Of a stretch of 64,000 nucleotides of DNA, positions 6,467 to 16,239 are shown one piece after another (the stretch's first letter is position 1; each line of letters starts with the position of its first letter). Position numbers and translations under genes: made by a program. Location: NCBI RefSeq assembly GCF_913064665.1, contig NZ_CAJYBT010000007.1, positions 1-64,000 on the forward strand, read 5' to 3'. This DNA is from an uncultured Thioclava sp. (GTDB taxonomy: Bacteria; Pseudomonadota; Alphaproteobacteria; Rhodobacterales; Rhodobacteraceae). The notes beneath the pieces were generated by a model. The model made no database searches. It was given only the letters and a program-made list of their open reading frames with translations, and had not been told where the DNA came from.

Positions 6467-8281
6467 ATGACCTACACCCGTTTCACCGCAACTCTTCTGC
6501 TTGGAACCGCCCTTGTCAGCCCGGCATGGGCGCAAGACAATCAACCCTTCGCCCTTGATGAGATCGTGATCTATTACGGCGCGCTTGAGCCGCGCTCGAG
6601 CGATAAGACCGGGCAATCGGTCACCGTGATTTCCAAGGCTGAAATGGAGCGCGCCGGCGAAACCCGACTGGCCGATCTGATTGCACAGACGCCGGGCGTG
6701 GGCATTCTGGCGCGCGGCCCGATGGGCGCACAGACCGGGTTTTCGATCCGCGGTGTGTCGCAAAACTACGTCAAGGTGCTGGTGGATGGGATCGATGTGT
6801 CCGACCCCTCGGCACCGCAAGTCCTGCCCGATCTCGGTCGCTTCAACAGCTTGAACTATGACCGGGTCGAGATCCTGCGCGGCTCGCAATCGGCGGTCTA
6901 TGGCGGTCAGGCAGTGGCAGGCGTGATCAATCTTGAAACGCCGCGCCCGACTAAGGACGGGATCACCCAGCGCGTCGCTTTGGAGCTGGGGTCTTATCAA
7001 ACGGCCAATGCCGCCTATAGTTTTGGGTGGAAACAGGGCGATGATGAATTGGCGGTGCAGGTGTCCAAGATCTACACGGCCGGATATTCGGCGGCGGATG
7101 CGGCAAACGGCAACACCGAAAAAGACGGTTACCGTGCCAACCGGCTTAGCCTGCGTGCGCAAAAGCGCCTTAGCGAGAACTTGCTCGTCGGGATCACCGG
7201 GTTTGCGCAAAACGACAGGGGCGAGTTCGATGACGGTTTTTCCACGCCGCCCGTCGATGACAATGAATTCACGCTGCACAAGGAACGCGGCGCGCGTGTG
7301 TTCGCGCAATTTACTACGGGGCGGTTCGATCACGAGATCGGGCTGACCTATTACACCACCTCGCGCTATTATCCGATCTATGACTACGGCTATAGCGGCA
7401 AGCGTCGCAAGATTGACTGGAAAGCCGCGACCGATCTGGGGGCGGGCCGTTTGACAATCGGGGCCGATCGCAAGCTCGAATCCTACACCGGCACCTATGT
7501 CACGGGGCAGGTGCTGACGTCGGATACCGGGGTGTTTGCGGAATATGCGGTTGATCCGATCAAGAATGTCAGCGTCGTTGCCTCTGCGCGCCATGATACG
7601 CATTCGCAATTTGGCGGGTTCAACACCGGGCGGTTGGGTGTGACCTGGCAAGCCAGTGCGGACACGCTGGTGCGTGGCTCTGTCGGGAACGGTTTCCGCG
7701 CGCCCTCTGGCTATGAGATGTTTGGCTATGGCGGCTCCACCAGCCTCAAGCCGGAAAAATCGATGAGCTATGATCTGGGGCTGGAGCGCAAATTCGGCAA
7801 GCAAACCCTGACCGCCACGCTGTTTCGGATCGAAGTCGACAACCTGATCGACTACGCGGCGGGCAGCTATTACCAGACCTCAGGCAAAGCCACGCGCCAA
7901 GGTCTGGAGCTGGGTCTGAAAGGGGCGATCAATGCCAAGATCGACTACCAGATCGGCTATACCTATCTGGACTGGAAGAACCCGGCAGGCCTATCGGCGG
8001 GCTCGACATGGAACACATCCTTTGGGCGCAACACGCTGACTGCGGGACTAAGCGCGAAGCTGAGTGACACCTTCACGGCAGGCGCGGATCTGCGTTTTGT
8101 CACAGATCGCCAGAGCCTGCCGGATTACGCGGTGGCCAATGCGCAGATCAGCTACGATTTTGGGGATGGCAAACAGGCCTATCTGCGCATCGAGAACCTG
8201 TTCAACGCGCAATACGAGCTATGGCCGGGTTTTGGCACCTCGGATCGCGCTGCCTATGTTGGGGTGCGTGCGACGTTTTGA
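6467..8281 (+). CDS. btuB: BtuB-type TonB-dependent outer-membrane cobalamin receptor
   Basis: A 604-residue protein with a signal peptide (cleavage near SPAWAQ-D), a TonB-box-like segment just after it (ALDEIVIY), a plug domain (about 40-160: QSVTVISKAEMERAG, SIRGVSQNYVKVLVDGI, VEILRGSQSAVYGGQAVAGVINL) and a 22-strand barrel ending in the Phe-terminated strand VGVRATF. The ATG at 6467 is preferred because AAGGA lies 8-9 bases upstream. The upstream cobalamin riboswitch and the following periplasmic-binding, permease and ATPase genes make cobalamin or a related corrinoid the likely substrate. Acts with TonB-ExbBD, which is not in this window. Confidence 0.9.
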   Translation: MTYTRFTATLLLGTALVSPAWAQDNQPFALDEIVIYYGALEPRSSDKTGQSVTVISKAEMERAGETRLADLIAQTPGVGILARGPMGAQTGFSIRGVSQNYVKVLVDGIDVSDPSAPQVLPDLGRFNSLNYDRVEILRGSQSAVYGGQAVAGVINLETPRPTKDGITQRVALELGSYQTANAAYSFGWKQGDDELAVQVSKIYTAGYSAADAANGNTEKDGYRANRLSLRAQKRLSENLLVGITGFAQNDRGEFDDGFSTPPVDDNEFTLHKERGARVFAQFTTGRFDHEIGLTYYTTSRYYPIYDYGYSGKRRKIDWKAATDLGAGRLTIGADRKLESYTGTYVTGQVLTSDTGVFAEYAVDPIKNVSVVASARHDTHSQFGGFNTGRLGVTWQASADTLVRGSVGNGFRAPSGYEMFGYGGSTSLKPEKSMSYDLGLERKFGKQTLTATLFRIEVDNLIDYAAGSYYQTSGKATRQGLELGLKGAINAKIDYQIGYTYLDWKNPAGLSAGSTWNTSFGRNTLTAGLSAKLSDTFTAGADLRFVTDRQSLPDYAVANAQISYDFGDGKQAYLRIENLFNAQYELWPGFGTSDRAAYVGVRATF

Positions 8282-9131
8282 TCCTCGTAGGGCCGCTTGG
8301 CGCGCCCTGGTGACCGCCGCCCTTTGGGTGGCGGTTCCCGCTTGGGCGCAACCAGCTGATCTGCCCATGCGCGTGGTCTCAATGAACCTATGCACCGATC
8401 AGCTGGCGTTGGCGCTGGCTGATCCGGGGCAGATCGTTTCGCTTAGCCACTTCGCGACCGATCCGGGCATGTCGGTGCATTGGAAACAGGCTGAGGAATA
8501 CCCTCTAAACTATGGCCGGGCCGAGGAAATCTCGATCCTGCGTCCTGATTTGGTGCTGGCCGACACATGGTCGAACCCTGACACGATCCGAATGCTCAAG
8601 ACGCTGGGCATTCGCGTGGAGCAATTGCCGCCCTCGACCTCATTGCCCGAAATTCGCGCCCGCATCACCAAGATGGGCGCGTTGCTGGGCCACCCCAAAC
8701 GCGCGGCCAAGATGTTGGCGGATTTCAATGCGCGTTTGGCTGCAATCAAGCGCCCGGCTAAGGGGTTGCGCGCGGCGGTGATTGGGCCTTCGGGCTATGG
8801 CTATGGGCCGCGCACGTTGGAGGGGCAAATTCTGGCGCTGGCGGGGTTTGACAATGTGGTCAGCGGGCCGGGGCTTGATTTCGGTGGACGGTTGCCGCTG
8901 GAGGATCTGGTGATGGATCATCCCGATCTGGTGATTGTCGGCGGCTCGCAAGGCAGCATGGGCACCAGCCGGGCGCAATCGGTGCTTGATCATCCGGTGT
9001 TGCGCGATTTACCTACGCAGCGCGGGTTGCGTGATGCCCGCTGGACCTGTGGAGCGCCTGCGATGTTGGGGGCGGTGGCCGATCTGGCGGCGCTGGGGCG
9101 TAAAATAGAACAAAGCAAGGTTTCGCAATGA
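8256..9131 (+). CDS. btuF: BtuF-type periplasmic corrinoid-binding protein
   Basis: About 291 residues with a signal peptide (hydrophobic ALVTAALWVAVPAWAQ) and a BtuF/FepB-like binding fold: MRVVSMNLCTDQLALAL early, then ILRPDLVLADTWSNPDTI and HPDLVIVGGSQ. It delivers the ligand to the inner-membrane transporter. The start is uncertain: ATG 8256 or GTG 8268, both inside the end of btuB, so translation is coupled. It overlaps the permease gene by four bases. Position within a riboswitch-controlled operon supports cobalamin or cobinamide as ligand. Confidence 0.85.
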   Translation: MLGCVRRFDPRRAAWRALVTAALWVAVPAWAQPADLPMRVVSMNLCTDQLALALADPGQIVSLSHFATDPGMSVHWKQAEEYPLNYGRAEEISILRPDLVLADTWSNPDTIRMLKTLGIRVEQLPPSTSLPEIRARITKMGALLGHPKRAAKMLADFNARLAAIKRPAKGLRAAVIGPSGYGYGPRTLEGQILALAGFDNVVSGPGLDFGGRLPLEDLVMDHPDLVIVGGSQGSMGTSRAQSVLDHPVLRDLPTQRGLRDARWTCGAPAMLGAVADLAALGRKIEQSKVSQ

Positions 9132-10111
9132 GTTATCGCGCGATCCTCATCTGGTTATCGCTGGCGGTTGCGGGGCTGTTTCTGGCCTCGCTGCTGATCG
9201 GTCCGTCTGGGATCGGTCCGATGGAGGGGCTGCGCGCGCTGTTTACAGGCGAGGGCGCGCCGGGTCTGGTGATGCGCGAATTGCGCCTGCCGCGCGCGCT
9301 GTTGGGCGTGGGTGTGGGGGCGGCGCTGGGTCTGTCTGGGGCCGCGATGCAGGGGTTCTTGCGCAACCCGCTGGCCGAGCCGGGGCTGATTGGCACCTCG
9401 GCGGGGGCGGCGCTTGGTGCGGTGATTGCCATTCAAACCGGGCTTTATGCTGCTTTCGCGCTGGCGCTGCCCTTTGCGGCCCTTGCGGGCGCGGGCGTGG
9501 CGGTTGCGTTGATACTGGCACTGGCCGGGCGTGAGGGGCGCGCCTTGGTGCTGATCCTAGCGGGGATTGCGGTGTCGGCCTTGGCGGGGGCGGCGACGGC
9601 GCTCGTGTTGAACCTTGCGCCATCGCCCTATGCCGCAGCCGAGATCGTGTTTTGGCTGATGGGTTCGCTGGCGGATCGCTCGATGACCCATGTGGTTTTG
9701 GCGACCCCGTTCCTGATTTTGGGGGCGGTGATTTTGCTCGCGACGGGGCCGGGGCTGGATGCGTTGAGCCTTGGCGAGGATGCGGCGGCCTCGATGGGCG
9801 TGTCGTTGAAACGGCTGCGTTTGCAGATCGTGTTTGGCAGCGCGCTGATGGTGGGGGCGGCGACGGCTGTTGCGGGGGCGGTCGGCTTTGTCGGGCTGGT
9901 CGTGCCCCATCTGCTGCGTCATTCGCTGGGCGCGCGGCCCTCGCGGCTGCTGCCTGCCTCGGCGCTTGGGGGGGCGGCGATGCTGCTGGCCGCCGATATC
10001 GCGACGCGCGTGATCGCACCCGAGCGTGACCTGAAACTGGGCGTGCTGACCGCGATCGTGGGGGCGCCGTTCTTCCTTGCGATGATCCGCAAGATGGGGC
10101 GGGAAACATGA
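9128..10111 (+). CDS. btuC: BtuC-type ABC transporter permease (FecCD family)
   Basis: A 327-residue inner-membrane protein with about ten helices. It carries the FecCD family hallmarks LRLPRALLGVGVGAALGLSG and AMQGFLRNPLAEPGLIGTSA (about residues 53-95) and the cytoplasmic coupling region GEDAAASMGV near residue 217. It forms the transmembrane dimer for corrinoid import, paired with the ATPase encoded next. Both flanking junctions overlap by four bases, so the three transporter genes are translated as a unit. Confidence 0.9.
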   Translation: MSYRAILIWLSLAVAGLFLASLLIGPSGIGPMEGLRALFTGEGAPGLVMRELRLPRALLGVGVGAALGLSGAAMQGFLRNPLAEPGLIGTSAGAALGAVIAIQTGLYAAFALALPFAALAGAGVAVALILALAGREGRALVLILAGIAVSALAGAATALVLNLAPSPYAAAEIVFWLMGSLADRSMTHVVLATPFLILGAVILLATGPGLDALSLGEDAAASMGVSLKRLRLQIVFGSALMVGAATAVAGAVGFVGLVVPHLLRHSLGARPSRLLPASALGGAAMLLAADIATRVIAPERDLKLGVLTAIVGAPFFLAMIRKMGRET

Positions 10112-10857
10112 TGCTACAGCTTGAAAACCTCACGGCGTTGCGCGGCCAATGCCCGGTGGTTGATACCGTGAGCGCCAGCATTGGCCCCGGAGAGCTGATC
10201 GGTTTGATCGGGCCAAACGGGGCGGGCAAGACGACGCTGATGCGCGCAGCACTTGGGCTGATTGCGCATCAAGGCGACAGCTCTCTGGCGCGACTTGATC
10301 CGATGGCGCGGGCGCGCGCAGCCGCGTGGTTGCCCCAAGCGCGCGAGATCGCTTGGGGGCTGTCGGTGGCCGAGCTGGTGGCGCTGGGGCGTTTGCCGCA
10401 TGGGCGCGATCACGGGGCGCAGGGGGCAGAGGCGGTCGCGGCGGCGCTGGCCCGGATGGGCCTTGAGAATTATCGCGCGCGCATCGCCACGCAGCTTTCG
10501 GGCGGAGAGCAGGCGCGGGTGCTGATTGCGCGCGCTCTGGCCCAACAAAGCCCGCTGATCCTCGCCGATGAGCCCATCGCGGGTCTTGATCCGGCCGCCC
10601 AGATCGAGACGATGGAGGTGTTTCGTGCGCATGCCGACGCAGGCGGGGCGGTGCTGTGTTCGCTGCATGATCTGGGACTGGCCGCGCGCCATTGCACCCG
10701 CGTTTGGGTGATGGATCGCGGGCGTCTGGTGGCCGATGGCCCCCCTGCCACAGTGCTCAGTCGCGCGCTTTTGGCCGATGTGTTTCACATCCGCGCCCAT
10801 TTTGAGGACACCGCGCAAGGTGCTGTCTTCCAAGCGCTTTCGACATTGCAGCGCTAA
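10108..10857 (+). CDS. btuD: BtuD-type ABC transporter ATP-binding protein
   Basis: A 249-residue ATPase with Walker A GPNGAGKTT (35-43), ABC signature LSGGEQ (130-135), Walker B LILADEP (150-156), a D-loop GLD and the switch His in SLHDLG. It energises corrinoid uptake with the preceding permease. It starts within the permease stop (ATGATG; either ATG could serve). It is the last gene of the riboswitch operon; no clear hairpin terminator follows, only a 15-base near-perfect tandem repeat that includes its stop codon. Confidence 0.9.
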   Translation: MMLQLENLTALRGQCPVVDTVSASIGPGELIGLIGPNGAGKTTLMRAALGLIAHQGDSSLARLDPMARARAAAWLPQAREIAWGLSVAELVALGRLPHGRDHGAQGAEAVAAALARMGLENYRARIATQLSGGEQARVLIARALAQQSPLILADEPIAGLDPAAQIETMEVFRAHADAGGAVLCSLHDLGLAARHCTRVWVMDRGRLVADGPPATVLSRALLADVFHIRAHFEDTAQGAVFQALSTLQR

Positions 10858-10879
10858 GATAGGCCAGCGCTAAGACAGG
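10849..10879 (+). repeat. 15-base tandem repeat over the btuD stop codon
   Basis: CAGCGCTAAGATAGG (10849-10863) is repeated as CAGCGCTAAGACAGG (10865-10879), 14 of 15 bases identical with one base between copies. The TAA stop codon lies in the first copy. Probably a small duplication. Confidence 0.6.
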
Positions 10880-11145
10880 CGCGCTCTCGCGTATAAGTGA
10901 TCCCGCTTCGCGGCGCGCTATTGGGGTGCAATTCGCGGATCATACGCAACGATCTTGCCAAGAGAGAACGCTAGGCATGTGTGCAATTGCGCATTTGGTG
11001 GTTTTGGCGGCTTTACCCCCTTGTTGGGGGCTCAAATGCGGGCCTTTTCGCGGCGTCATGGGGCGGGGCGTTGCGCCTCGACTCTGGGGCCTTGCGCGCT
11101 AAAGTGGCTGCCAAGACGAAACGTCATCAACCCCGAGGAGGGGGC

Positions 11146-12759
11146 ATGTATACCCGCTTTATTCGCTTTTCGCCGCTCGCCATTTGTATCTTGCTGACAT
11201 TGGGCGCACTTACGGGACTTATTCTGACAGATTGGTTTTTGATTGCCGCAGTGATCTTTGGCTTTTTGTCGTTGGTGGGGGTGAATGACATCATCCAGAC
11301 ACGCCATGCGATTACGCGCAACTACCCGATTTTGGGCCATCTGCGCTTTTTATTCGAAGAAATTCGCCCCGAGATCCGGCAATATCTGATCGAGAGCGAT
11401 GATGATGAGGTGCCGTTTTCGCGTGCTACCCGCACGATCGTGTATCAGCGCGCCAAGGATATCGAAGACGCCAAGCCTTTTGGCACAAGGATGCGGGTCT
11501 CGGAATCGGGCTATCAGTGGATCACCCATTCGGTCAAACCGCGCCATATCGAGAATAGCGATTTCCGCGTCGAAATTGGCGGTCCCGATTGCAAGCAGCC
11601 CTATAACGCCTCGATTTACAACATCTCGGCGATGAGTTTCGGGGCACTGTCGGCCAATGCGATCATGGCGCTCAACCGGGGTGCCAAGGCGGGCGGTTTT
11701 GCCCATGACACGGGCGAGGGCGGCATTTCGCGCTATCACCGCGAGGGTGGCGGCGATCTGATCTACGAACTGGGCTCGGGCTATTTCGGCTGTCGCAACC
11801 ATGATGGCAGTTTCAACCCCGAGAAATTTGCGATGCGCGCGGGGGATCCGCAGGTCAAGATGATCGAGATCAAGCTGTCACAAGGTGCCAAACCCGGCCA
11901 TGGCGGCATGCTGCCCGCCGCCAAGATCACGCCCGAAATCGCCGAAGCCCGCGATATTCCGATGGGGGTGGATTGTGTGTCGCCCGCGTCGCATTCCGCC
12001 TTTGATACGCCCATCGAGATGATGCATTTCATCGCCAAACTGCGTGAGTTGTCGGGCGGCAAGCCGATTGGCTTCAAGCTGTGCGTTGGCCATCGGCGCG
12101 AATTCATGTGCATCGTCAAGGCGATGCTGGAAACCGGCATCACGCCCGATTTCATCGTTGTGGATGGTAAAGAGGGTGGCACCGGGGCCGCGCCTTTGGA
12201 ATTTGCCAACCATATGGGCTTCCCGCTGGTTGAGGGTTTGGTGTTTGTGCACAACACCCTGCGCGGGGCGGGGCTGCGCGACAAGATCAAGATCGGCGCA
12301 AGCGGCAAGCTGGTCACCGCTTTTCACATCGCCAAGACGCTGGCGATTGGCGCGGATTGGGCCAATTCGGCGCGCGGTTTCATGTTCGCGGTGGGCTGTA
12401 TTCAGGCGCAATCGTGTCACACCAACCGCTGCCCGACCGGCGTGACCACGCAAGACAAGATCCGCCAGCGTGCCTTGGTGGTGCCCGACAAGGCGACCCG
12501 CGTGGCCAATTTCCACCGCAACACAATGAAGGCGCTCAGCGAGATGACCGGCGCTGCGGGGCTGACCCATCCGGGGCAATTCCTGCCCCACCACCTGCTG
12601 GTGCGCGTCACCGACCGCGATTTCAAGGTTGGCGACGAGGTCTATCCCTACATGCCCGAGGGCTTCTTGCTGCGCGAGGACGATGACCGCTTTGGCTATC
12701 TCAACCGCTGGCAACGCGCCCGCGCCGAGGCGTTTGAACCCATTGACAGCGGGGTGTGA
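11146..12759 (+). CDS. FMN-binding glutamate synthase family protein
   Basis: A 537-residue protein. The N-terminus has a hydrophobic pair of helices (about 8-45), so it is probably membrane-anchored. The rest is the FMN/Fe-S barrel domain of the glutamate synthase large subunit: ISAMSFGALSANAIMALNRG, then GEGGISRYHREGGGDLIYELG, VDGKEGGTGAAPLEF and the cysteine segment CIQAQSCHTNRCPTGVTTQ that binds a 3Fe-4S cluster in the family. It lacks the N-terminal glutaminase domain, so it is not a complete GltB; the reaction is unknown. ATG 11146 has GAGGAG upstream; the open frame extends further 5' but without a good start. It stands alone between btuD and a pseudogene. Confidence 0.85.
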   Translation: MYTRFIRFSPLAICILLTLGALTGLILTDWFLIAAVIFGFLSLVGVNDIIQTRHAITRNYPILGHLRFLFEEIRPEIRQYLIESDDDEVPFSRATRTIVYQRAKDIEDAKPFGTRMRVSESGYQWITHSVKPRHIENSDFRVEIGGPDCKQPYNASIYNISAMSFGALSANAIMALNRGAKAGGFAHDTGEGGISRYHREGGGDLIYELGSGYFGCRNHDGSFNPEKFAMRAGDPQVKMIEIKLSQGAKPGHGGMLPAAKITPEIAEARDIPMGVDCVSPASHSAFDTPIEMMHFIAKLRELSGGKPIGFKLCVGHRREFMCIVKAMLETGITPDFIVVDGKEGGTGAAPLEFANHMGFPLVEGLVFVHNTLRGAGLRDKIKIGASGKLVTAFHIAKTLAIGADWANSARGFMFAVGCIQAQSCHTNRCPTGVTTQDKIRQRALVVPDKATRVANFHRNTMKALSEMTGAAGLTHPGQFLPHHLLVRVTDRDFKVGDEVYPYMPEGFLLREDDDRFGYLNRWQRARAEAFEPIDSGV

Positions 12760-12922
12760 TTTTTGGGGGCGACCCGCTGGGGCACGAAACCGGGGCGCGC
12801 GAGCGGGCGCGTCCCCGTCGTGGCGATAGTCGGCTTGGAGCCCTGTTTGAGGTTCTACACTCTTACTGACACTCTTAGTGCTGGCTCAATCTCATGAAAC
12901 CGTACGGTCTAGGAGATACTCG

Positions 12923-13438
12923 ATGGGAGCAATAGATGGTGTGCCGTTACTACTCGCAGCGGCTGAAGTAACAGCACGAAAATTCTACGAGGACGTTTGA
13001 GAATTACACAAGCTAATGGACGAACAAGGCGGGCAAACAGTTTTTGTGAATGGCCTACGAATGGCGACTGTTCAGATTGAAGTTGCTGCCGTCGGTGTCT
13101 TTTCTCTCTTTGAGGCGCGGCTGCAGCCCCAGTTCCCAAGGGGCCCGTTCTTCAAGCAGTTGAAGGCACACCTAACCAAAGTCGGTCAGACTGAACTCGC
13201 GAACGATGTCTGGTAATATTACTTGGCGGTGAACGTGCTGAAACACGGGCAGGGTTCAAGTTACGAGGAACTGCTCAAGACACCCAATTTGCCATTTACA
13301 ATAAAGCAACCGGGTGACTTCTTCTTTGATGAAGGCGACATCGCTGAACCTGAAGGCCTAATACACGTCACCTCAACAGGTTTCTTCGAGGGGCTCATTC
13401 AAACACTAAGTAGAGCACACATGTCATTTGAAGGCTGA
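12923..13438 (+). pseudogene. Gene interrupted by two in-frame stops, unknown function
   Basis: One continuous reading frame of 172 codons from ATG 12923 to TGA 13436-13438 is broken by TGA at 12998-13000 and TAA at 13214-13216. Frame and protein character are kept throughout, so these look like nonsense mutations in one gene rather than three small genes. GGAGA lies upstream of the ATG. Codon use is visibly more AT-rich than in the neighbours, suggesting acquisition by transfer. The middle part (YYLAVNVLKHGQGSSYEELL) recalls HEPN-like proteins of defence systems, but this is a weak impression. Confidence 0.7.
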
Positions 13439-13519
13439 TGGGTCGTTTAGGATTTAGGTTTGTTTTGTCCGCAAACCAACCCCAGAAGATCTCGCGCCAA
13501 TCCCGCAGCTCTGCCCCCC

Positions 13520-14737
13520 TCACGCGATGATCCTAGGATCGTCCCCCATATCCAGGCGCGGGAAGACGGTGCTTTCCAGCAGCCCCTTCTCAAAGCCGAA
13601 CATGCCGCGCATCGCCCAAGCGGCATAGGCGCGCACATCGGCGGTGGGCATCAGGTCGCGTTGCTCAAATAGCGCGTGATCGGCCAGACCGGGCCAGTGG
13701 CCATAGACGCGCCCGCCGCGAATGGCTCCGCCCGCCATGATTAGCGCGCCTCCGGTGCCGTGATCGGTTCCAGCGGTGCCGTTTTCGCGCGCGGTGCGGC
13801 CGAACTCCGTCATCGCGAGCACCGTCGTTTTCCCCCAGTCGCGGCCCAGCCCGGATTTCAGCGCAAGGATTGCGCCCGTCAGATCGCTCAGCCGCCCGGC
13901 CAGCACATTGCGCTGGTTGCGATGGGTATCCCAGCCGCCAATCGAGAAGGTGGCGATCCGGGTGTCTTCGCGCAGCCGGGCCGCGGCAAAGGCGGCCAGA
14001 TCAGCGCCCTGTCCCTTGATCTTGGGCAGGCGTGCCATGCCGTTCTTTTCAGCCGTTTTCTCGGCCTCCAGACGCGCGGAAATCTCCAGCGCCTCTTGGG
14101 CGGCTGCGTGAAACAGCGGGTCCTCTTCATAGACGCGCTCGAGCAGGCGCTGGCTTTGGTCGCTGATGCGAAGCTGTGTTTTGGGGGCCCAGCTCATCGA
14201 CGGGGCGGGCCCCTCGATCACCTTCATCTCATCGCGCCCGACCGCATAGGCGGTGTCAGATTTCAGATCGGGCACCGCTTGCAGCATCCGGTTGAGCCAG
14301 CCATCGCGCACCTGCGGTTCAAGCACATCCAGCCCCGTGCCCGCCTCAAGAATGTCCTGCCCGTCAAAATGGCTGCGCTTGTCGCGATAGGGCGTGGCGA
14401 CGGCATGGGCAAAGCCCAGCTCGCCCGCGGTCCACAGCGGCATCAAATCGGACATCGCCGGGTGGAGCGCATAAAAATCATTCAGCGCGGGGCCGGTCTT
14501 GCCGTCGGTCAGGCTGGGTTTGCGGTAGGTGGCGTAATCGGGGTCGCCGATCGGGCGCACCACATCCAGCCCGTCCATCGCGCCGCGCAAAATGATGACC
14601 ACAAGGCGCTCATCTCCGGGGGCAGAGGCAAAGGTCACGGGGCTGAGCAGGGGCCATGCGGCGGCCGAGCAGCCGATCAGCGAGGCGGAGCGCAAAAACA
14701 GGCGGCGAGAGATCGGGCGGACAGGTGGGTGTGTCAT
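13520..14737 (-). CDS. DUF1501 protein, Tat-exported
   Basis: A 405-residue protein with a twin-arginine signal (SRRLFLRSASLIGC, residues 10-23), so it is probably folded before export. The body is the DUF1501 domain: LVVIILRGAMDGLDVVRP after the signal, SHFDGQDILEAG, and a late TDHGTGGALIMAGGAI. The domain is related to the alkaline phosphatase/sulfatase superfamily, but the function is unknown. The start at 14737 places the Tat motif at the N-terminus; the frame is open further upstream. It lies 13 bases after the DUF1800 gene, the standard partner, in one operon. Confidence 0.85.
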   Translation of the reverse strand: MTHPPVRPISRRLFLRSASLIGCSAAAWPLLSPVTFASAPGDERLVVIILRGAMDGLDVVRPIGDPDYATYRKPSLTDGKTGPALNDFYALHPAMSDLMPLWTAGELGFAHAVATPYRDKRSHFDGQDILEAGTGLDVLEPQVRDGWLNRMLQAVPDLKSDTAYAVGRDEMKVIEGPAPSMSWAPKTQLRISDQSQRLLERVYEEDPLFHAAAQEALEISARLEAEKTAEKNGMARLPKIKGQGADLAAFAAARLREDTRIATFSIGGWDTHRNQRNVLAGRLSDLTGAILALKSGLGRDWGKTTVLAMTEFGRTARENGTAGTDHGTGGALIMAGGAIRGGRVYGHWPGLADHALFEQRDLMPTADVRAYAAWAMRGMFGFEKGLLESTVFPRLDMGDDPRIIA

Positions 14738-14750
14738 CGCGAGGACCCCT

Positions 14751-16130
14751 CTAGCGGCGGTTGAAATTGGCCGAGGCAAGGACCAGTCCGATCCCCTCGC
14801 GTTTGCTTTCGGCGCGCGCGGCGGCTTGCACCAAGGTTGGGCTTGCCGCATCGCCCAAGGCGGTCTGGACGAACTGGCGCGGATCGGGCAGGTGGCGTTC
14901 GTGAAGGGCCGCCATGCGCATCGACCAGTTGATCCGTGTGGCCAGCGCTTGCGGGGTGATCCACGCGGTGGCGTCTTCGGCCCAGCCATTCGGACCAAGG
15001 GGCTTGTGATAGGATTGCCCCATCGCTCTGAGCGGGGCGTAAAACCGCGAGCGAGTCTTTTTGTCGTCGAGGCTGTCAATCAAGGCGGCGGGGGGATTGA
15101 TGGCGCGCAGGCTGGCGGCGATGAAATCCCACGGCTGGCGTGCCTTGCCCCCAAGTGGCACCCACGCAGCGGGATGCTCGAGCATCGCCGCGTAGGTGGC
15201 GCGCAGGTCGCTATTATGGGCGCTATAGGCCGAGGCGATATGGGCAACGAGGTCTGGATCGGGCTGATCGGCCACGAAATGCACTGCCAGCTTATGGGCC
15301 AGATGATGCGCCGTGGCCGGGCTGAGTGCGATATCGTCAAGGGCTGCGTAAATGTCGCTAAGCTTGGCCGGGGTTTCACCGCCATAATGCCGCCCCAGCA
15401 CCAGTTCGGCCCCCGGTTGCGCCCAATTTGGATGAAAGGCAAAGCCCTGTTGCGCGTTGAACCCCAGTCCGGTCAATAGCTTGGAAAACTCGCGCACATC
15501 CGTTTGCGTATAGGGGGCCGAGACGCCCAGAGTGTGCAACTCTAACACCTCTCTCCCCAGATTTTCATTCAGCCCGACTTTTTTGTGCTTTTGGGCAAAG
15601 GCGCTTTGTGGCCCGATCGAGCGGGTTTGATCGAGATACATCAACATCGCCGGATGGGTCACGGCAGCGCGCAGCATTTGCGCGAATGTGCCCGTCAGAT
15701 GGGGGCGAATCGCTTCTTTGGCAAAGGCATCGGGCGCAGTGGCAGTGACGGTGTTCTTTGCGGTCACAGTGAAGTGATCGCACCAGAAATAGGGCAGCCG
15801 TTCGCGAAACCCCTGAGGCGACAGGCTGGCGCGGGCAAGCTGGGCGCGCAACCCGTTCAGCACCTGCGTATTGAGAATATCTCTCGTGGCTCTGATCCGG
15901 GTCTGGGGGGTCGGATCGCCCTCACGCTGGGCCTTCTGCGCCGCATACATATCGCGCATTTGTTGGCGCATAAATTCCGTTCCACGCAGCGGCCAGCGCG
16001 CTGCGGCGCTATCAGGTTCATCAAGCTGGCTTAGCAGCGCCTGCGCATCGCGTGGCGCAGGCTGGTCGGGCGACAACCCATAGCCAAAGCGGATCGCCGC
16101 GATTGTCGAGATGTTTTCCGCCCCGGCCAT
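14751..16130 (-). CDS. DUF1800 family protein
   Basis: A 459-residue protein from ATG 16130, preceded by AAGGTG; an earlier in-frame ATG (16187) gives an unconserved extension. Recognisable DUF1800 blocks: IRFGYGLSPDQ at the start, FWCDHFTVT (about 120), NENLGREVLELHTLGV (about 205) and a C-terminal NWSMRM. DUF1800 and DUF1501 genes almost always occur together and are thought to act in the envelope; no reaction is established. First gene of the two-gene operon. Confidence 0.85.
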   Translation of the reverse strand: MAGAENISTIAAIRFGYGLSPDQPAPRDAQALLSQLDEPDSAAARWPLRGTEFMRQQMRDMYAAQKAQREGDPTPQTRIRATRDILNTQVLNGLRAQLARASLSPQGFRERLPYFWCDHFTVTAKNTVTATAPDAFAKEAIRPHLTGTFAQMLRAAVTHPAMLMYLDQTRSIGPQSAFAQKHKKVGLNENLGREVLELHTLGVSAPYTQTDVREFSKLLTGLGFNAQQGFAFHPNWAQPGAELVLGRHYGGETPAKLSDIYAALDDIALSPATAHHLAHKLAVHFVADQPDPDLVAHIASAYSAHNSDLRATYAAMLEHPAAWVPLGGKARQPWDFIAASLRAINPPAALIDSLDDKKTRSRFYAPLRAMGQSYHKPLGPNGWAEDATAWITPQALATRINWSMRMAALHERHLPDPRQFVQTALGDAASPTLVQAAARAESKREGIGLVLASANFNRR

Positions 16131-16239
16131 CTTGGTCACCTTTTCGCGAGGATGTCGCGGGCGCTGTCCCGGGACCAGAGGGATCAAGATACGCCCCCCG
16201 CGAGGGCTTGCCTAGCGGGCGCGATGCGGTCTCGCAGTA

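Noticed and set aside
10981-11145. N-terminal extension of the glutamate-synthase-like protein
   Set aside because: It has no homology-like pattern, while ATG 11146 has GAGGAG upstream and opens a normal membrane segment.
12998-13000. Selenocysteine reading of the TGA in the broken gene
   Set aside because: No SECIS-like hairpin was seen after it and a TAA further down also breaks the frame, so plain decay is simpler.
13760-14764. Long plus-strand open frames opposite the DUF1501/DUF1800 genes
   Set aside because: They are shadows caused by high GC; the minus strand encodes clear families with a Tat signal and ribosome-binding sites.
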